A stretch of 64,000 bases of DNA from Neptunicella marina (GTDB lineage Bacteria; Pseudomonadota; Gammaproteobacteria; Enterobacterales; Alteromonadaceae). Made by a program: the position numbers and the translations under genes. The notes under the pieces were generated by a model. That model searched no databases. It was not told the origin of the DNA and worked only from the letters and a program-made list of their open reading frames with translations. Positions 35,806 to 44,334 of this stretch are shown in pieces; positions within the stretch are counted from its first letter, which is position 1, and every line of letters starts with the position of its first letter. The stretch is taken from assembly GCF_014270035.1 (NCBI RefSeq), contig NZ_JACNEP010000005.1, positions 124,001 to 188,000 of the forward strand, given 5' to 3'.

Positions 35806-37362
35806 TCAGATCTTACCCAAATTAAGTACCATCAGTGATTTGGCTGGCACTGAGATTACGGCCTTGCCATTTTTTACTTTGGCAGAATAATCGCTTGGCT
35901 GGATATTATGTGGCTGGGCAAAGGTATTGTGCTGATCCATTTTATCGCTGGTTAACAGCTGGCCTTTGGCTTGTTTAACCTGATCTAAGGTGACCTCAAT
36001 TGCGCCTTCTAACTGGGTATTAACCAGTGAAATATAGGTATTGCCGTCCTGCGCTTTAGCGGCCGAGGCACTCAGTGCTGGAATGCTGGCATCACCACTT
36101 TTATATTGTGGGATGTTGCTTAAACTCACCGGCAAGTAGGTGGCATCCTGAAACGGAATATGCATTTTAAAGGCGTAATAGGTCGGCGTTAAAATCATCT
36201 TTTCTTTGTCGGTTAAGATCATCGCCTGTAATACATTAACCATTTGCGCAATATTGGTCATTTGCACACGCTCAGCGTAACGGTTGAAAATATGAATATT
36301 CAAACCGGCAATAATCGCGTCACGAAGAGTATTTTGCTGGTATAAAAAGCCCGGATTGGTGCCTTTATCCACGTCGTACCATGTGCCCCATTCATCCACA
36401 TAAAAACCGACTTTTTTATCGGGATCATTTTTATCCAGAATGGCAACGTTCTGTTTAATAAAGTCTTCTATACGCAGGGTTTGCTGCAAGGCTGAAAACC
36501 ATTGTTCTTTCGGGAATCCGGTTGCACTGCCCTTTGTTTCCCAGTTATTGGTGGGAATGGTGTAGTAGTGGTGGCTGATGGCGTCCATGCGCAAACTCCA
36601 CGACGGTTTGATTTTATCCGACAGGGTTTGCGTCCAGTCAGTTTGCTCGTTGGTACCGCCGCTGGCGATAAACTTAGGCATATTGTCGGCAGGCGCTTTT
36701 AGGAATGCTGAATATTGTTTGTAGAGGTCGGCATAATAATCCGGTGTCATATTGCCGCCGCAGCCCCAGCTTTCATTACCAATGGCAAAATAATCGACTT
36801 TGAAAGGTTTATCGCGACCGTTCTTTTTGCGCTCGCGCACCAGGGTGGTGTCGGCATCAGAGGTCATGTAATTTAACCAGTCGACCATCTCTTTGGGGCT
36901 ACCGGTGCCCAGGTTACCGTTGACATAGGTTTCGGCTCCCAGTAGTTCGGCAAATTCAAAAAACTCGTGAGTACCAAAGGCGTTATCTTCAATCACCCCA
37001 CCCCAGTTACTATTTACGGTTCTGGGGCGTTGATCGCGTGGACCAATGCCATCGCGCCAGTGGTATTCATCGGCAAAACAACCACCCGGCCAGCGCAATA
37101 AAGGCACTTTTAGCTCTTTTAAAGCTTGTAAAACATCTAAACGGAAACCGTCTTTATTGGGAATGCTGGAATTTTTACCCACCCAGATGCCTTCATAAAT
37201 ACCGCGGCCAAGGTGCTCCATAAACTGGCCATAGATATTTTTGTTGAGTACCGCACCGGGATGCTGTGCATCGATATTGATATCCACACTGGCCGATTTA
37301 GCCAGCACCGATGAGGCGAACAGCGACAAGCAGCAAAACAACACAGGCTTTAGTTTAAACAT
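35806..37362 (-). CDS. GH51 alpha-L-arabinofuranosidase, secreted
   Basis: A 518-residue exported enzyme (signal VLFCCLSLFASSVLA). The GH51 catalytic acid/base Glu is in AIGNESWGCGG and the nucleophile Glu is in YVDEWGTWYD. The N-terminal segment GQFMEHLGRGIYEGIW and LLRWPGGCFADEYHWRDGIG are typical of bacterial GH51. It removes terminal arabinofuranose from arabinan, arabinoxylan or arabinogalactan. Most GH51 enzymes are cytoplasmic, so the clear signal peptide is notable. It stands alone, not in a pectin or arabinan locus. Confidence 0.9.
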   Translation of the reverse strand: MFKLKPVLFCCLSLFASSVLAKSASVDINIDAQHPGAVLNKNIYGQFMEHLGRGIYEGIWVGKNSSIPNKDGFRLDVLQALKELKVPLLRWPGGCFADEYHWRDGIGPRDQRPRTVNSNWGGVIEDNAFGTHEFFEFAELLGAETYVNGNLGTGSPKEMVDWLNYMTSDADTTLVRERKKNGRDKPFKVDYFAIGNESWGCGGNMTPDYYADLYKQYSAFLKAPADNMPKFIASGGTNEQTDWTQTLSDKIKPSWSLRMDAISHHYYTIPTNNWETKGSATGFPKEQWFSALQQTLRIEDFIKQNVAILDKNDPDKKVGFYVDEWGTWYDVDKGTNPGFLYQQNTLRDAIIAGLNIHIFNRYAERVQMTNIAQMVNVLQAMILTDKEKMILTPTYYAFKMHIPFQDATYLPVSLSNIPQYKSGDASIPALSASAAKAQDGNTYISLVNTQLEGAIEVTLDQVKQAKGQLLTSDKMDQHNTFAQPHNIQPSDYSAKVKNGKAVISVPAKSLMVLNLGKI

Positions 37363-37642
37363 TATTTTTACATTCCCTATTCAAAAAACTAACAGCAAGC
37401 ATAACGCCTAATGTTGTGAACACTGATAGTAAGATTTAACTGCTTTTTTACGAATTTTGGTATTGGACTCAGCGACGTTTGTGTTTTATCTACACAGGGT
37501 GCTATCAATCAAACTGTCTGATTGAATCAGGGTGTTTAAAATCTCTCGCAATAAAAGCACCATCCACTGACAGCCCATTTGTCTGTATTATGGCTGTCAT
37601 ATCTATACAAACCCGATTTCACTTACCACTAAGGACGACACT

Positions 37643-39463
37643 ATGTTGGAACTCGCACTTATCTACCTCGGAGCAGCCACTGCGGCAGTGCCTATTGCTA
37701 AACGGCTGGGGCTCGGTTCAGTGTTGGGGTATTTATTGGCAGGCATGTTGATTGGCCCTTTTGCGCTAAGCCTGGTGGGTGACCAAACCGATGTAATGCA
37801 TTTTGCCGAATTTGGTGTGGTGATGATGTTGTTTTTGGTGGGTCTGGAATTACATCCAAGCCGCCTGTGGCGCTTAAGAAAATCCATTCTTGGGCTGGGC
37901 GGTTTGCAGGTTGTGCTTACCAGCACAGTGATATTTGCTATCGCTTACAGCACGATTGATATGCATTGGCAAACCGCACTGTCACTGGCGTTATTATTGT
38001 CGCTCTCCTCCACCGCCATTGTAATTCAAACACTGGATGAAAAAGGCTGGTTAAAACAGGAAGCCGGCCAAAATGCCTTTGCGGTTTTGTTATTTCAGGA
38101 CATTGCGGTTATCCCGATACTGGCCTTGTTGCCGTTGCTGGCATTTTTACCGCCGCTCGAAACACAGGATCACAGCCAATCAATTATCAGCCATTTACCT
38201 GCGCTGGCTCAGGTTGGCATCTCCTGTGTGGTTATCGCAGCCATTATATTAGCGGGACGTTATATATCGGCGCCGATTTTCAGATACATTGCCGACACCC
38301 GTTTACGCGAAATATTTACCCTGTTTGCGTTATTTTTGGTGGTTGCGATTGCGTTACTGATGCAAACCATTGGTTTATCTCCGGCGCTCGGTACTTTTCT
38401 GGCGGGTGTTGTACTGGCCGAAAGTGAATTCCGCCATGAACTCGAGGCCGACATCGAGCCTTTTAAAGGGCTGTTGTTAGGACTGTTTTTTGTCACTGTG
38501 GGAGCATCGGTCGACTTTGCTTTATTGTGGCAGGAGTTTGGCACTGTATTGGGTTTAGTTGCGGCGCTTATCGTTATTAAAATGCTGGTGCTTTATTGTC
38601 TGGCGCGCCTGTTCAAAATAACTCAAAGCAATCAGATGTTGTTTGCCTTGGCGCTGGCTCAGGGAGGTGAATTTGCCTTTGTATTGCTCAACCTGACGTC
38701 TTCTTTACAAATTTTATCCCTGCAACAAAGCAAACTGGCCACGCTGGTGGTCACGGTTTCCATGTTATGCGCCCCCATCCTGCTAACCCTGTATGAAAAA
38801 ATGCAAAGGCCTGGCAATGTGCAGCCTGAATTTGACAAGGCCGAGGATATTGAACCAAGTCGTAACGTTATCATTGCCGGTTATGGCCGTTTTGGACAAA
38901 TGGTGGGGCGCTTACTCACTACCCAGGGTTATCAGGTGACGGTACTGGATCACAGTCCGAGTCAGATCGATTTGCTGCGCCGCTTTGGCAACAAGGTATT
39001 TTACGGCGACGCTGCGCGTAAAGATTTACTCGATGCTGCAGGCGCGGCAGACGCACAGCTTTTGGTAATTGCGATTGATGATGCCGACAAAACACTGGAT
39101 ATTGTTGAACTGGCGCAGCGCCATTATCCCAATCTGAAACTGGCAGTACGTGCTAAAGACAGGCGCCACGCTTATCAACTTATTCAGCACAAAGTGCACG
39201 CCTTTAACCGCGAAACCTTCGATTCTGCGATTCATCTGGCGGTGGATACACTTAAATTGCTGGGTAACGACGCTGTGGCCGCAGAACGTGCCGGCCAGTT
39301 GTTTCGCCAACACGATATACAGTCTATCGAGTATTTGGGGAATTTATGGGGCGATGACCAAAGTTATGGCATTGCGATCCGCCAGAGGATGGATGATTTG
39401 AAACAGGTACTGGCGCAGGACGAAGTTGCCAGCCGCACATTAAAAACCTGTTCAATCGAATAA
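37643..39463 (+). CDS. Kef-type K+/H+ antiporter with TrkA-N domain
   Basis: A 606-residue CPA2-family protein. The membrane part (about 1-380) has some 12 hydrophobic segments with family signatures GYLLAGMLIGPFAL, FGVVMMLFLVGLELHPSRLW and SSTAIVIQTLDEKG. The cytoplasmic RCK/TrkA-N domain begins NVIIAGYGRFGQMVGRLL, a Rossmann NAD-binding motif. KefB and KefC exchange K+ for H+ when glutathione adducts form. I cannot tell KefB from KefC or a related paralogue, and there is no adjacent KefF/KefG-like gene. The gene starts within a 280-bp gap from the divergent GH51 gene. Confidence 0.85.
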   Translation: MLELALIYLGAATAAVPIAKRLGLGSVLGYLLAGMLIGPFALSLVGDQTDVMHFAEFGVVMMLFLVGLELHPSRLWRLRKSILGLGGLQVVLTSTVIFAIAYSTIDMHWQTALSLALLLSLSSTAIVIQTLDEKGWLKQEAGQNAFAVLLFQDIAVIPILALLPLLAFLPPLETQDHSQSIISHLPALAQVGISCVVIAAIILAGRYISAPIFRYIADTRLREIFTLFALFLVVAIALLMQTIGLSPALGTFLAGVVLAESEFRHELEADIEPFKGLLLGLFFVTVGASVDFALLWQEFGTVLGLVAALIVIKMLVLYCLARLFKITQSNQMLFALALAQGGEFAFVLLNLTSSLQILSLQQSKLATLVVTVSMLCAPILLTLYEKMQRPGNVQPEFDKAEDIEPSRNVIIAGYGRFGQMVGRLLTTQGYQVTVLDHSPSQIDLLRRFGNKVFYGDAARKDLLDAAGAADAQLLVIAIDDADKTLDIVELAQRHYPNLKLAVRAKDRRHAYQLIQHKVHAFNRETFDSAIHLAVDTLKLLGNDAVAAERAGQLFRQHDIQSIEYLGNLWGDDQSYGIAIRQRMDDLKQVLAQDEVASRTLKTCSIE

Positions 39464-39491
39464 AGCAAATCATTTTAGCTGTAATAAAAAA

Positions 39492-39511
39492 GGCGGGATT
39501 TATCCCGCCCT
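39492..39511 (+). terminator. Bidirectional intrinsic terminator
   Basis: GGCGGGA-TTTA-TCCCGCC between the convergent Kef-type and MFS genes, with an A run before and a CTT after it. Confidence 0.8.
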
Positions 39512-39530
39512 TGCAGCATCGCTATGATAG

Positions 39531-40754
39531 TCACACGTCGCGTTGTAACTCAGTCGATGTCAGTTTATCTGGCAGCATACGAATAAGCAGCGCCGCAAAC
39601 GACACCAGTAGCGCAAAGCTCACCACACCTTGCCAACCAAAACTAGCAAATAACTGGCTGGCGATTGAACTGCCTAAGGTCATACCAATAAACAACCCCA
39701 CCAGTAATAACGCATTACCCCGCGCCATCGCATCCGGCACAGTGTTATAAATAATGGTCTGATGTGATACCAATGCTAACTGCACGCCCAAATCAAACAG
39801 AATGGTTAATACCACTAATAATGTCAGATAAAGCGGAGCCGACATACTGCTGGCAGGCACTAACATTAAACCAAAACTCAACGTCGCAAGCAGTGCACCC
39901 GCCCACACCAGTTTTTTAGCACCCAGTTTATCCGCCATTTTACCGATAGACGGCGCGGCAATCGCACCGGCGGCACCGGCCAATCCAAACAAACCGGCTA
40001 TACTGCTGCCAAAATCAAATTGCTGACTTAACATCAGTGCCATTGTGGTCCAGAAGGCGCTAAACCCGGCATTTAAAAGCCCCTGTGCCACGGCCGCTTT
40101 TTGAATCGCTGGCTGAGTTTTAAATAACTGCCACATGGAGCGATATATCTGCATTGCCGACAAACGGCTTTGTGGTTTGATGGACGGCAGCAAACGCCAG
40201 ATCAGCACACTTGCAATAAATATCGCCACCGCGGCCACCCAGTAAACACCACGCCAGCCGATCCATTCTCCCAGTAAACCACTAATCACACGTGAAAGCA
40301 GAATGCCGCTTAATAAACCCGTCATCACTAAACCTACGGTATGGCCGCGTTGTTTTGGATCGGCCAGATAAGCCGCTGTAGGAATAATATCCTGTGCCAT
40401 CGAAGCGGTTATTCCGACCACCAGACTGGCAATTAGCAAAGGCGTTAATCCGCCAGAGCAGGCCGTTAAAACCAGTGCAGCGCTGAGAGCCATACCTTTA
40501 ACAACAATCAAATTACGCCGGTCGAATTTATCTCCCAGAGGCACCAGCAATAATAACCCCAGTGCATACCCCGCCTGAGTGAGCGTAGGTAAAGCGCCAA
40601 TCTGGTTACTGTTCACCGCAAAAGAATCCGCGAATAACGGCAATAATGGATGGCTGTAATACAGCGATGCCACTGCAATACCGCAAGCGATGGACAGCAT
40701 CACAATTAAAGAGGTGGTCAGCTGTATACCCTGTTTCGAGTAAGAAGACTGCAT
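39531..40754 (-). CDS. MFS efflux transporter
   Basis: A 407-residue protein with about 12 transmembrane helices. The motif GDKFDRRN after helix 2 is the MFS A motif, and the start LTTSLIVMLSIACGIAVASLYYSHPLLPL fits the YnfM/arabinose-efflux subgroup. The substrate is unknown. The divergent LysR-family gene, with a palindrome in the shared promoter, is its probable regulator. It ends 20 bp after a terminator shared with the Kef gene. Confidence 0.8.
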   Translation of the reverse strand: MQSSYSKQGIQLTTSLIVMLSIACGIAVASLYYSHPLLPLFADSFAVNSNQIGALPTLTQAGYALGLLLLVPLGDKFDRRNLIVVKGMALSAALVLTACSGGLTPLLIASLVVGITASMAQDIIPTAAYLADPKQRGHTVGLVMTGLLSGILLSRVISGLLGEWIGWRGVYWVAAVAIFIASVLIWRLLPSIKPQSRLSAMQIYRSMWQLFKTQPAIQKAAVAQGLLNAGFSAFWTTMALMLSQQFDFGSSIAGLFGLAGAAGAIAAPSIGKMADKLGAKKLVWAGALLATLSFGLMLVPASSMSAPLYLTLLVVLTILFDLGVQLALVSHQTIIYNTVPDAMARGNALLLVGLFIGMTLGSSIASQLFASFGWQGVVSFALLVSFAALLIRMLPDKLTSTELQRDV

Positions 40755-40836
40755 ATCAAAACCTTATAAATCATCAGATAGCGGTTATTGTTAATTACTC
40801 ATAACAAGGCTGGTAGTAAGCGAATAAACACTACAT

Positions 40837-40855
40837 ATATACGTAATACGTATAT
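40837..40855. promoter_or_regulatory. Palindrome ATATACGTA-A-TACGTATAT
   Basis: A perfect inverted repeat with 9-bp arms and a 1-bp centre in the 146-bp region between the MFS and LysR genes. A likely LysR-family binding site overlapping the divergent promoters. Confidence 0.55.
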
Positions 40856-40900
40856 CAAGATAAGATAACTTCAGATTTTTAGCTTGGAAAAGGACGGCAC

Positions 40901-41839
40901 ATGCCTCAGATAACCATTCCTGACAGACTGGAGCTAATGCGTACTTTGGTGCGCATTGTGGATGCGGGCTCGTTATCTGCGGCTGCCAGACAACTCAATA
41001 CCACCCAGCCAACGATTAGCCGCCGTTTAAAAACCTTAGAGCAAAACCTGGGTATAAAACTGCTTAACCGTTCCACTCATCAGCTGCGATTAACCGAAGT
41101 TGGCGAACGTTATTACCGTGGCGCACGCGAACTACTTGAACACTGGGATAAATTTGATAGCGAGGTAACAGGCACGGTTCGCGAACCTGAAGGCACCTTA
41201 AGAGTGATTGTACCCCATGCTTTTGGGCAGGATGTATTGGTAGAGCCACTTACTGAATTTATGTGTCGTTACCCACACCTGAATGTGGAATGGCTGCTGC
41301 ATGATGACCGCGCCATGAGTGATTTTATCGCTGACGGTATTGATTGCGCGATTCAGATAGGCGAAATCACCAATACCAACATGGTAGCGATTAAAATTGC
41401 TGAGGTGCCACGTATTATTGCCGCCGCTCCACAGGTAATTAAAAAGGCAGGTAAACTTAACCACCCAAGTCAACTGGAAAATCAGCCCTGGCTGTCGCTT
41501 CAAACTTATTACCGCCAGCAATTGGAATTGCGTAACAACAAAAACCAAAGCCAGGTTAATCTGAATATTACCCCACGTTTTTATACAGACAGCCTGTATG
41601 CTTTGCGCTCTGCGGCAGTGAAAGGTTTAGGCTTTTGCGCGGGTTCACAATGGTTACTGGAACAAGACATTAAAGCCGGACGCTTACAACGTGTATTAAA
41701 TAGCTGGTGTGTGGATGCATTGCCTATGTATATTTTGTATCCCTACGCCCGCTTTTATCCGGCAAAACTGCGATTATTTGTAGATGAGATGCGTAAAAAA
41801 ACACCGTCTATCATGCAACAGATAACTGGCCGGGGCTGA
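40901..41839 (+). CDS. LysR-family regulator
   Basis: A 312-residue regulator. The N-terminal HTH reads SLSAAARQLNTTQPTISRRLKTLEQNLGIKLL, followed by the usual linker helix and a type 2 periplasmic-binding-like effector domain (GTLRVIVPHAFGQDVL...). It is divergent from the MFS efflux gene and probably controls it. The effector cannot be told from the sequence. Confidence 0.9.
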   Translation: MPQITIPDRLELMRTLVRIVDAGSLSAAARQLNTTQPTISRRLKTLEQNLGIKLLNRSTHQLRLTEVGERYYRGARELLEHWDKFDSEVTGTVREPEGTLRVIVPHAFGQDVLVEPLTEFMCRYPHLNVEWLLHDDRAMSDFIADGIDCAIQIGEITNTNMVAIKIAEVPRIIAAAPQVIKKAGKLNHPSQLENQPWLSLQTYYRQQLELRNNKNQSQVNLNITPRFYTDSLYALRSAAVKGLGFCAGSQWLLEQDIKAGRLQRVLNSWCVDALPMYILYPYARFYPAKLRLFVDEMRKKTPSIMQQITGRG

Positions 41840-41875
41840 TGATGGAATATACATGTGATGATGCCTTGTAATAAA

Positions 41876-41905
41876 TGCACAGAGATGTGCGTACATCTCG
41901 GTGCA
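41876..41905. terminator. Hairpin between convergent LysR and NmrA-like genes
   Basis: TGCACaGAGATGT, loop GCGT, then ACATCTCgGTGCA: 13-bp arms with one mismatch. There is no T tract, so it may block or punctuate transcription from both sides without being a classic terminator. Confidence 0.5.
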
Positions 41906-41964
41906 ACAAGAATAAAAACATGGATTAAATTCTGCCTTTCCAAACTAATCGAATCTGAAGCTTA

Positions 41965-42831
41965 TTAGTTTGACGCAAGATTGGCTGCAAAATCGCGATA
42001 ACTTTTTAATGGACGTCCCAGAATAGTAGTTAAGCGCTCAACATCTCCTTGTTTAGGCACCATGCCGTCACTCACATAACGCTCGGCCATTAAACGCATT
42101 TCATAAACAGTCCACTTGGGCATAAAGGATGCCATGTTATTCTCAAATTCAGTTGGGTCATCACCCCCATAGTTGACCGGTTGCCCTAACACATCTGACC
42201 AAATTGATGCGATTTTTTCTCCAGTCAGTGTGTCTGGCCCAACCAGGTTTAAGGTTTCTGTCGGTAATTTTTCAGATGCCTGGTCGCGACGAATTAATTC
42301 AATCGCTGCAACTTCAGCAATATCACCAACATCCACCATCGCAATACCTTTACTGCCGATGGGCATTGGATAAACGTGATAATTAACAATCACATCCTTT
42401 ACCATCACTTCATTATCAATAAAGTACGCAGGGCGTAATATGATTGCACTGAAGCCCAAGGCCTCAAGCATACGCTCTGCACCATACTTAACTGCAAAAT
42501 GTGGAACGTTAACTGCCTGATCTGCATCAAATACAGAAAGATAAACCACACGTTCGATACCTTCTTCTCTCGCTATGTTCAAGGTAATAAGCGCTTGGGT
42601 GAATTCATCTCCTGTTACCGCATTAAGTAAAAATAAAGTTCTGATACCACTGAACGCCTGACGCAGAGAGTTAATATCAAGTAGATCGCCCTTAGCAACT
42701 TCCACTGAATTATCGAATGTCACTTTTGCTGGGTCACGAGTAAGAACACGTACGTTAGCATTCCTTTTTACAAGCTGATTTACCACCTGCTGACCAACGC
42801 GGCCAGTTGCTCCAGTTACGAGAATCGTCAT
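41965..42831 (-). CDS. NmrA-like NAD(P)-binding oxidoreductase
   Basis: A 288-residue atypical SDR. TILVTGATGRVGQQVVNQL is the glycine-rich NAD(P) site, followed by RVLTRDPAKV; the catalytic YxxxK is not obvious, which is usual for NmrA-like proteins. It may reduce quinones or similar small molecules. It is divergent from a LysR-family gene with a short gap and is likely its target. Confidence 0.8.
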   Translation of the reverse strand: MTILVTGATGRVGQQVVNQLVKRNANVRVLTRDPAKVTFDNSVEVAKGDLLDINSLRQAFSGIRTLFLLNAVTGDEFTQALITLNIAREEGIERVVYLSVFDADQAVNVPHFAVKYGAERMLEALGFSAIILRPAYFIDNEVMVKDVIVNYHVYPMPIGSKGIAMVDVGDIAEVAAIELIRRDQASEKLPTETLNLVGPDTLTGEKIASIWSDVLGQPVNYGGDDPTEFENNMASFMPKWTVYEMRLMAERYVSDGMVPKQGDVERLTTILGRPLKSYRDFAANLASN

Positions 42832-42951
42832 AATTTTTTCCTTTTAATTAGGGTTAGAATTTTGTCTGTTGACGGGATAGATAGTAGGCGTTTCATTTGC
42901 CCCCGAATAGATGGTAAATTTAGACGAACCGTCTCAAATATGGAACGAAGT

Positions 42952-43845
42952 ATGGATTTAATCGCGATAACCGACTTTAATTTAGTTGCCAGACATGGCG
43001 GTTTTGCACGTGCTGCAAGGGCTAGCGGGCGGCCTAAAGCAACCTTATCCAGACGCGTTGCAGAGCTGGAAAACCAACTTCAACTAAGGCTGTTCGAACG
43101 TGGTTCACGCAATATTAAACTGACCGAAGAAGGAATGGCTCTTTACGAACGCACATCAACTCTACTAACAGAGCTGGATGAAACGGTTTTAACGCTTACG
43201 TCCGGCACATCCCAACCACGCGGGCGTTTGCGCATAAGTGCCCCGTTACTATTCTGCCAGCTCGCAATGGGAAAACTTGCCGCAGAGTTCGCGGCTAAAT
43301 ATCCACAGGTACAACTGGAAGTGACATCAAACGATCACATCACAGATATGATTGAAGAAGGGTATGATCTGGTAATTAGGGTAAACCCTGCGGAAGATGA
43401 AAATCTGTACGGGCGCCTATTTTTAAACGATCGATTAGTTGTTGTAGCAAGTCCAGCAATAAAACTTCCTTCCAATCAAAAAACGGTGCCAGTTATCGTG
43501 CGTAGTTCCACAAAAAAAACTGATAGCTGGGATTTCATTACTGATGGTGTGTCTAAGCGTATATCCGTCACCCCTGTCCTGCGTCTTTCTTCCATGATTA
43601 TGATTCATGACGCAGTTTGTGCTGGTGCGGGTGCAGCTTTGTTACCGCTTTCTCTGGTCGATAAAGATATTAAATCTGGAAAGCTTAACCTTTGGGGAGA
43701 ATCAGACACCAACAAAATTGGATTATGGACACTGTACCCATCTCGACGTTTACTTAATGCGCGAGTGTCTGCTTTTTTAGAACATTTGAAACAGGCTTTT
43801 CCGTTAGGTACACCTCAAGAGCTTGCCGCATATATTGAGGGATGA
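42952..43845 (+). CDS. LysR-family regulator
   Basis: A 297-residue regulator, starting MDLIAITDFNLVARHGGFARAARASGRPKATLSRRVAELE. The substrate domain follows (RGRLRISAPLLFCQLAMGKL). Start 42952 is preferred because the frame from 42862 adds a non-homologous Arg-rich extension; ATG at 42940 is also possible. It is divergent from the NmrA-like gene and probably controls it. This gene is the last one before the Tn7-like element. Confidence 0.85.
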   Translation: MDLIAITDFNLVARHGGFARAARASGRPKATLSRRVAELENQLQLRLFERGSRNIKLTEEGMALYERTSTLLTELDETVLTLTSGTSQPRGRLRISAPLLFCQLAMGKLAAEFAAKYPQVQLEVTSNDHITDMIEEGYDLVIRVNPAEDENLYGRLFLNDRLVVVASPAIKLPSNQKTVPVIVRSSTKKTDSWDFITDGVSKRISVTPVLRLSSMIMIHDAVCAGAGAALLPLSLVDKDIKSGKLNLWGESDTNKIGLWTLYPSRRLLNARVSAFLEHLKQAFPLGTPQELAAYIEG

Positions 43846-44004
43846 CGCTATAACAGCAATCTTACTTAAACTTTCTACAAAAGGGCCTTGCGGCCCTTTT
43901 GTTGTGCACGTTAAATAATGATCGAAACTGGGATTGTGCTCTAAATGTATGATCCTGCATACCTCAACTAAAGCATCAATGTCTAATCGCTCATTATTTT
44001 TCAA
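43804..44004 (-). CDS. Small ORF crossing the left end of the element
   Basis: A 66-residue frame starting at TTG 44004, with a perfect GGAGG at 44012-44016 spaced 7 bp. The residues encoded inside the element (KNNERLDIDALVEVCRIIH onward) are followed, across the transposon end at 43903, by residues read antisense to the LysR terminator. The strong ribosome site suggests real translation, but the gene is probably cut by the element end. It diverges from the cargo operon. I do not recognise it. Confidence 0.4.
   Translation of the reverse strand: MKNNERLDIDALVEVCRIIHLEHNPSFDHYLTCTTKGPQGPFVESLSKIAVIASSLNICGKLLRCT
43879..43900 (+). terminator. Terminator of the LysR gene, originally shared with glmS
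   Basis: AAAAGGGCC-TTGC-GGCCCTTTT. It lies directly before the left target duplication. If the element is removed, this hairpin falls about 17 bp after the glmS stop codon, as a bidirectional terminator for the two convergent genes. Confidence 0.85.
43898..43902. repeat. Left target-site duplication TTTGT
   Basis: The five bases just outside the left TGT end. The same five bases follow the right end at 50150-50154. Confidence 0.8.
43903..43928. repeat. Left terminal inverted repeat of the Tn7-like element
   Basis: Begins TGTGCACGTTAAATAATG and then, after one mismatched base, TCGAAAC. It matches the reverse complement of 50124-50149 in 25 of 26 positions. A degenerate second copy (TGTGCTCTAAATGTATGATC) starts at 43935, as expected for spaced transposase-binding sites of a Tn7 left end. 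Confidence 0.85.
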
Positions 44005-44043
44005 AGGTATTCCTCCAACAGCTTGCGTTATGTTTCATTTACT

Positions 44044-44082
44044 AATTTAGCTAATTTTGCTAGATTAGCTAAATTAGCAGAT
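44044..44082. promoter_or_regulatory. Iterated operator upstream of the cargo operon
   Basis: Four tandem 9-bp units (TTAGCTAAT, TTTGCTAGA, TTAGCTAAA, TTAGCAGAT) from 44047 to 44082. Overlapping them, AATTTAGCTAA at 44044-44054 and TTAGCTAAATT at 44065-44075 form a perfect inverted repeat with a 10-bp spacer. They lie between the divergent small ORF (44004) and the first cargo gene (44098). A self-regulating operator is likely, as in C-protein-controlled restriction-modification systems. The same repeat would read as LANFARLAKLAD if a TTG at 44023 were the start. Confidence 0.6.
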
Positions 44083-44097
44083 TGTTACTTAACAATA

Positions 44098-44334
44098 ATG
44101 AAATCAATAATTTTCGCATCAATCAAAAAAGCTCTAAATGACGCTCCTCGTAATCAATATATGGCCGAACTTCATCTTCAAGTTCTAAAGTATGCAGATC
44201 AATTAGAGGACATTACAGCTAAAGAGTTCTGTGAGAGCGTTGAACTAAAGCCTAGTTATGGTACGGAGTTTAGCAAAATGAGGAATTTAATTCCTCGTCT
44301 GAAAAAAGCAGGCTTAAAGGTAGATAAAATTTAA
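44098..44334 (+). CDS. Small wHTH-like protein, cargo operon gene 1
   Basis: A 78-residue basic protein (KSIIFASIKKALNDAP ... PRLKKAGLKVDKI). The segment DITAKEFCESVELKPSYGTEFSKMRNLIPRLK looks like a helix-turn-helix followed by a wing helix. It has the size and place of a controller gene in a restriction-modification system and may bind the repeats just upstream. The start is uncertain: no clear ribosome site precedes ATG 44098, and the frame extends to TTG 44023, but that would place the operator repeats inside the gene. Its TAA overlaps the methyltransferase ATG (TAATG). Confidence 0.5.
   Translation: MKSIIFASIKKALNDAPRNQYMAELHLQVLKYADQLEDITAKEFCESVELKPSYGTEFSKMRNLIPRLKKAGLKVDKI

Noticed and set aside
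44023-44097. TTG-started extension of the first cargo gene
   Set aside because: It would make the 9-bp repeats coding (LANFARLAKLAD) and has no ribosome site; ATG 44098 also lacks one, so this remains open but is less likely.
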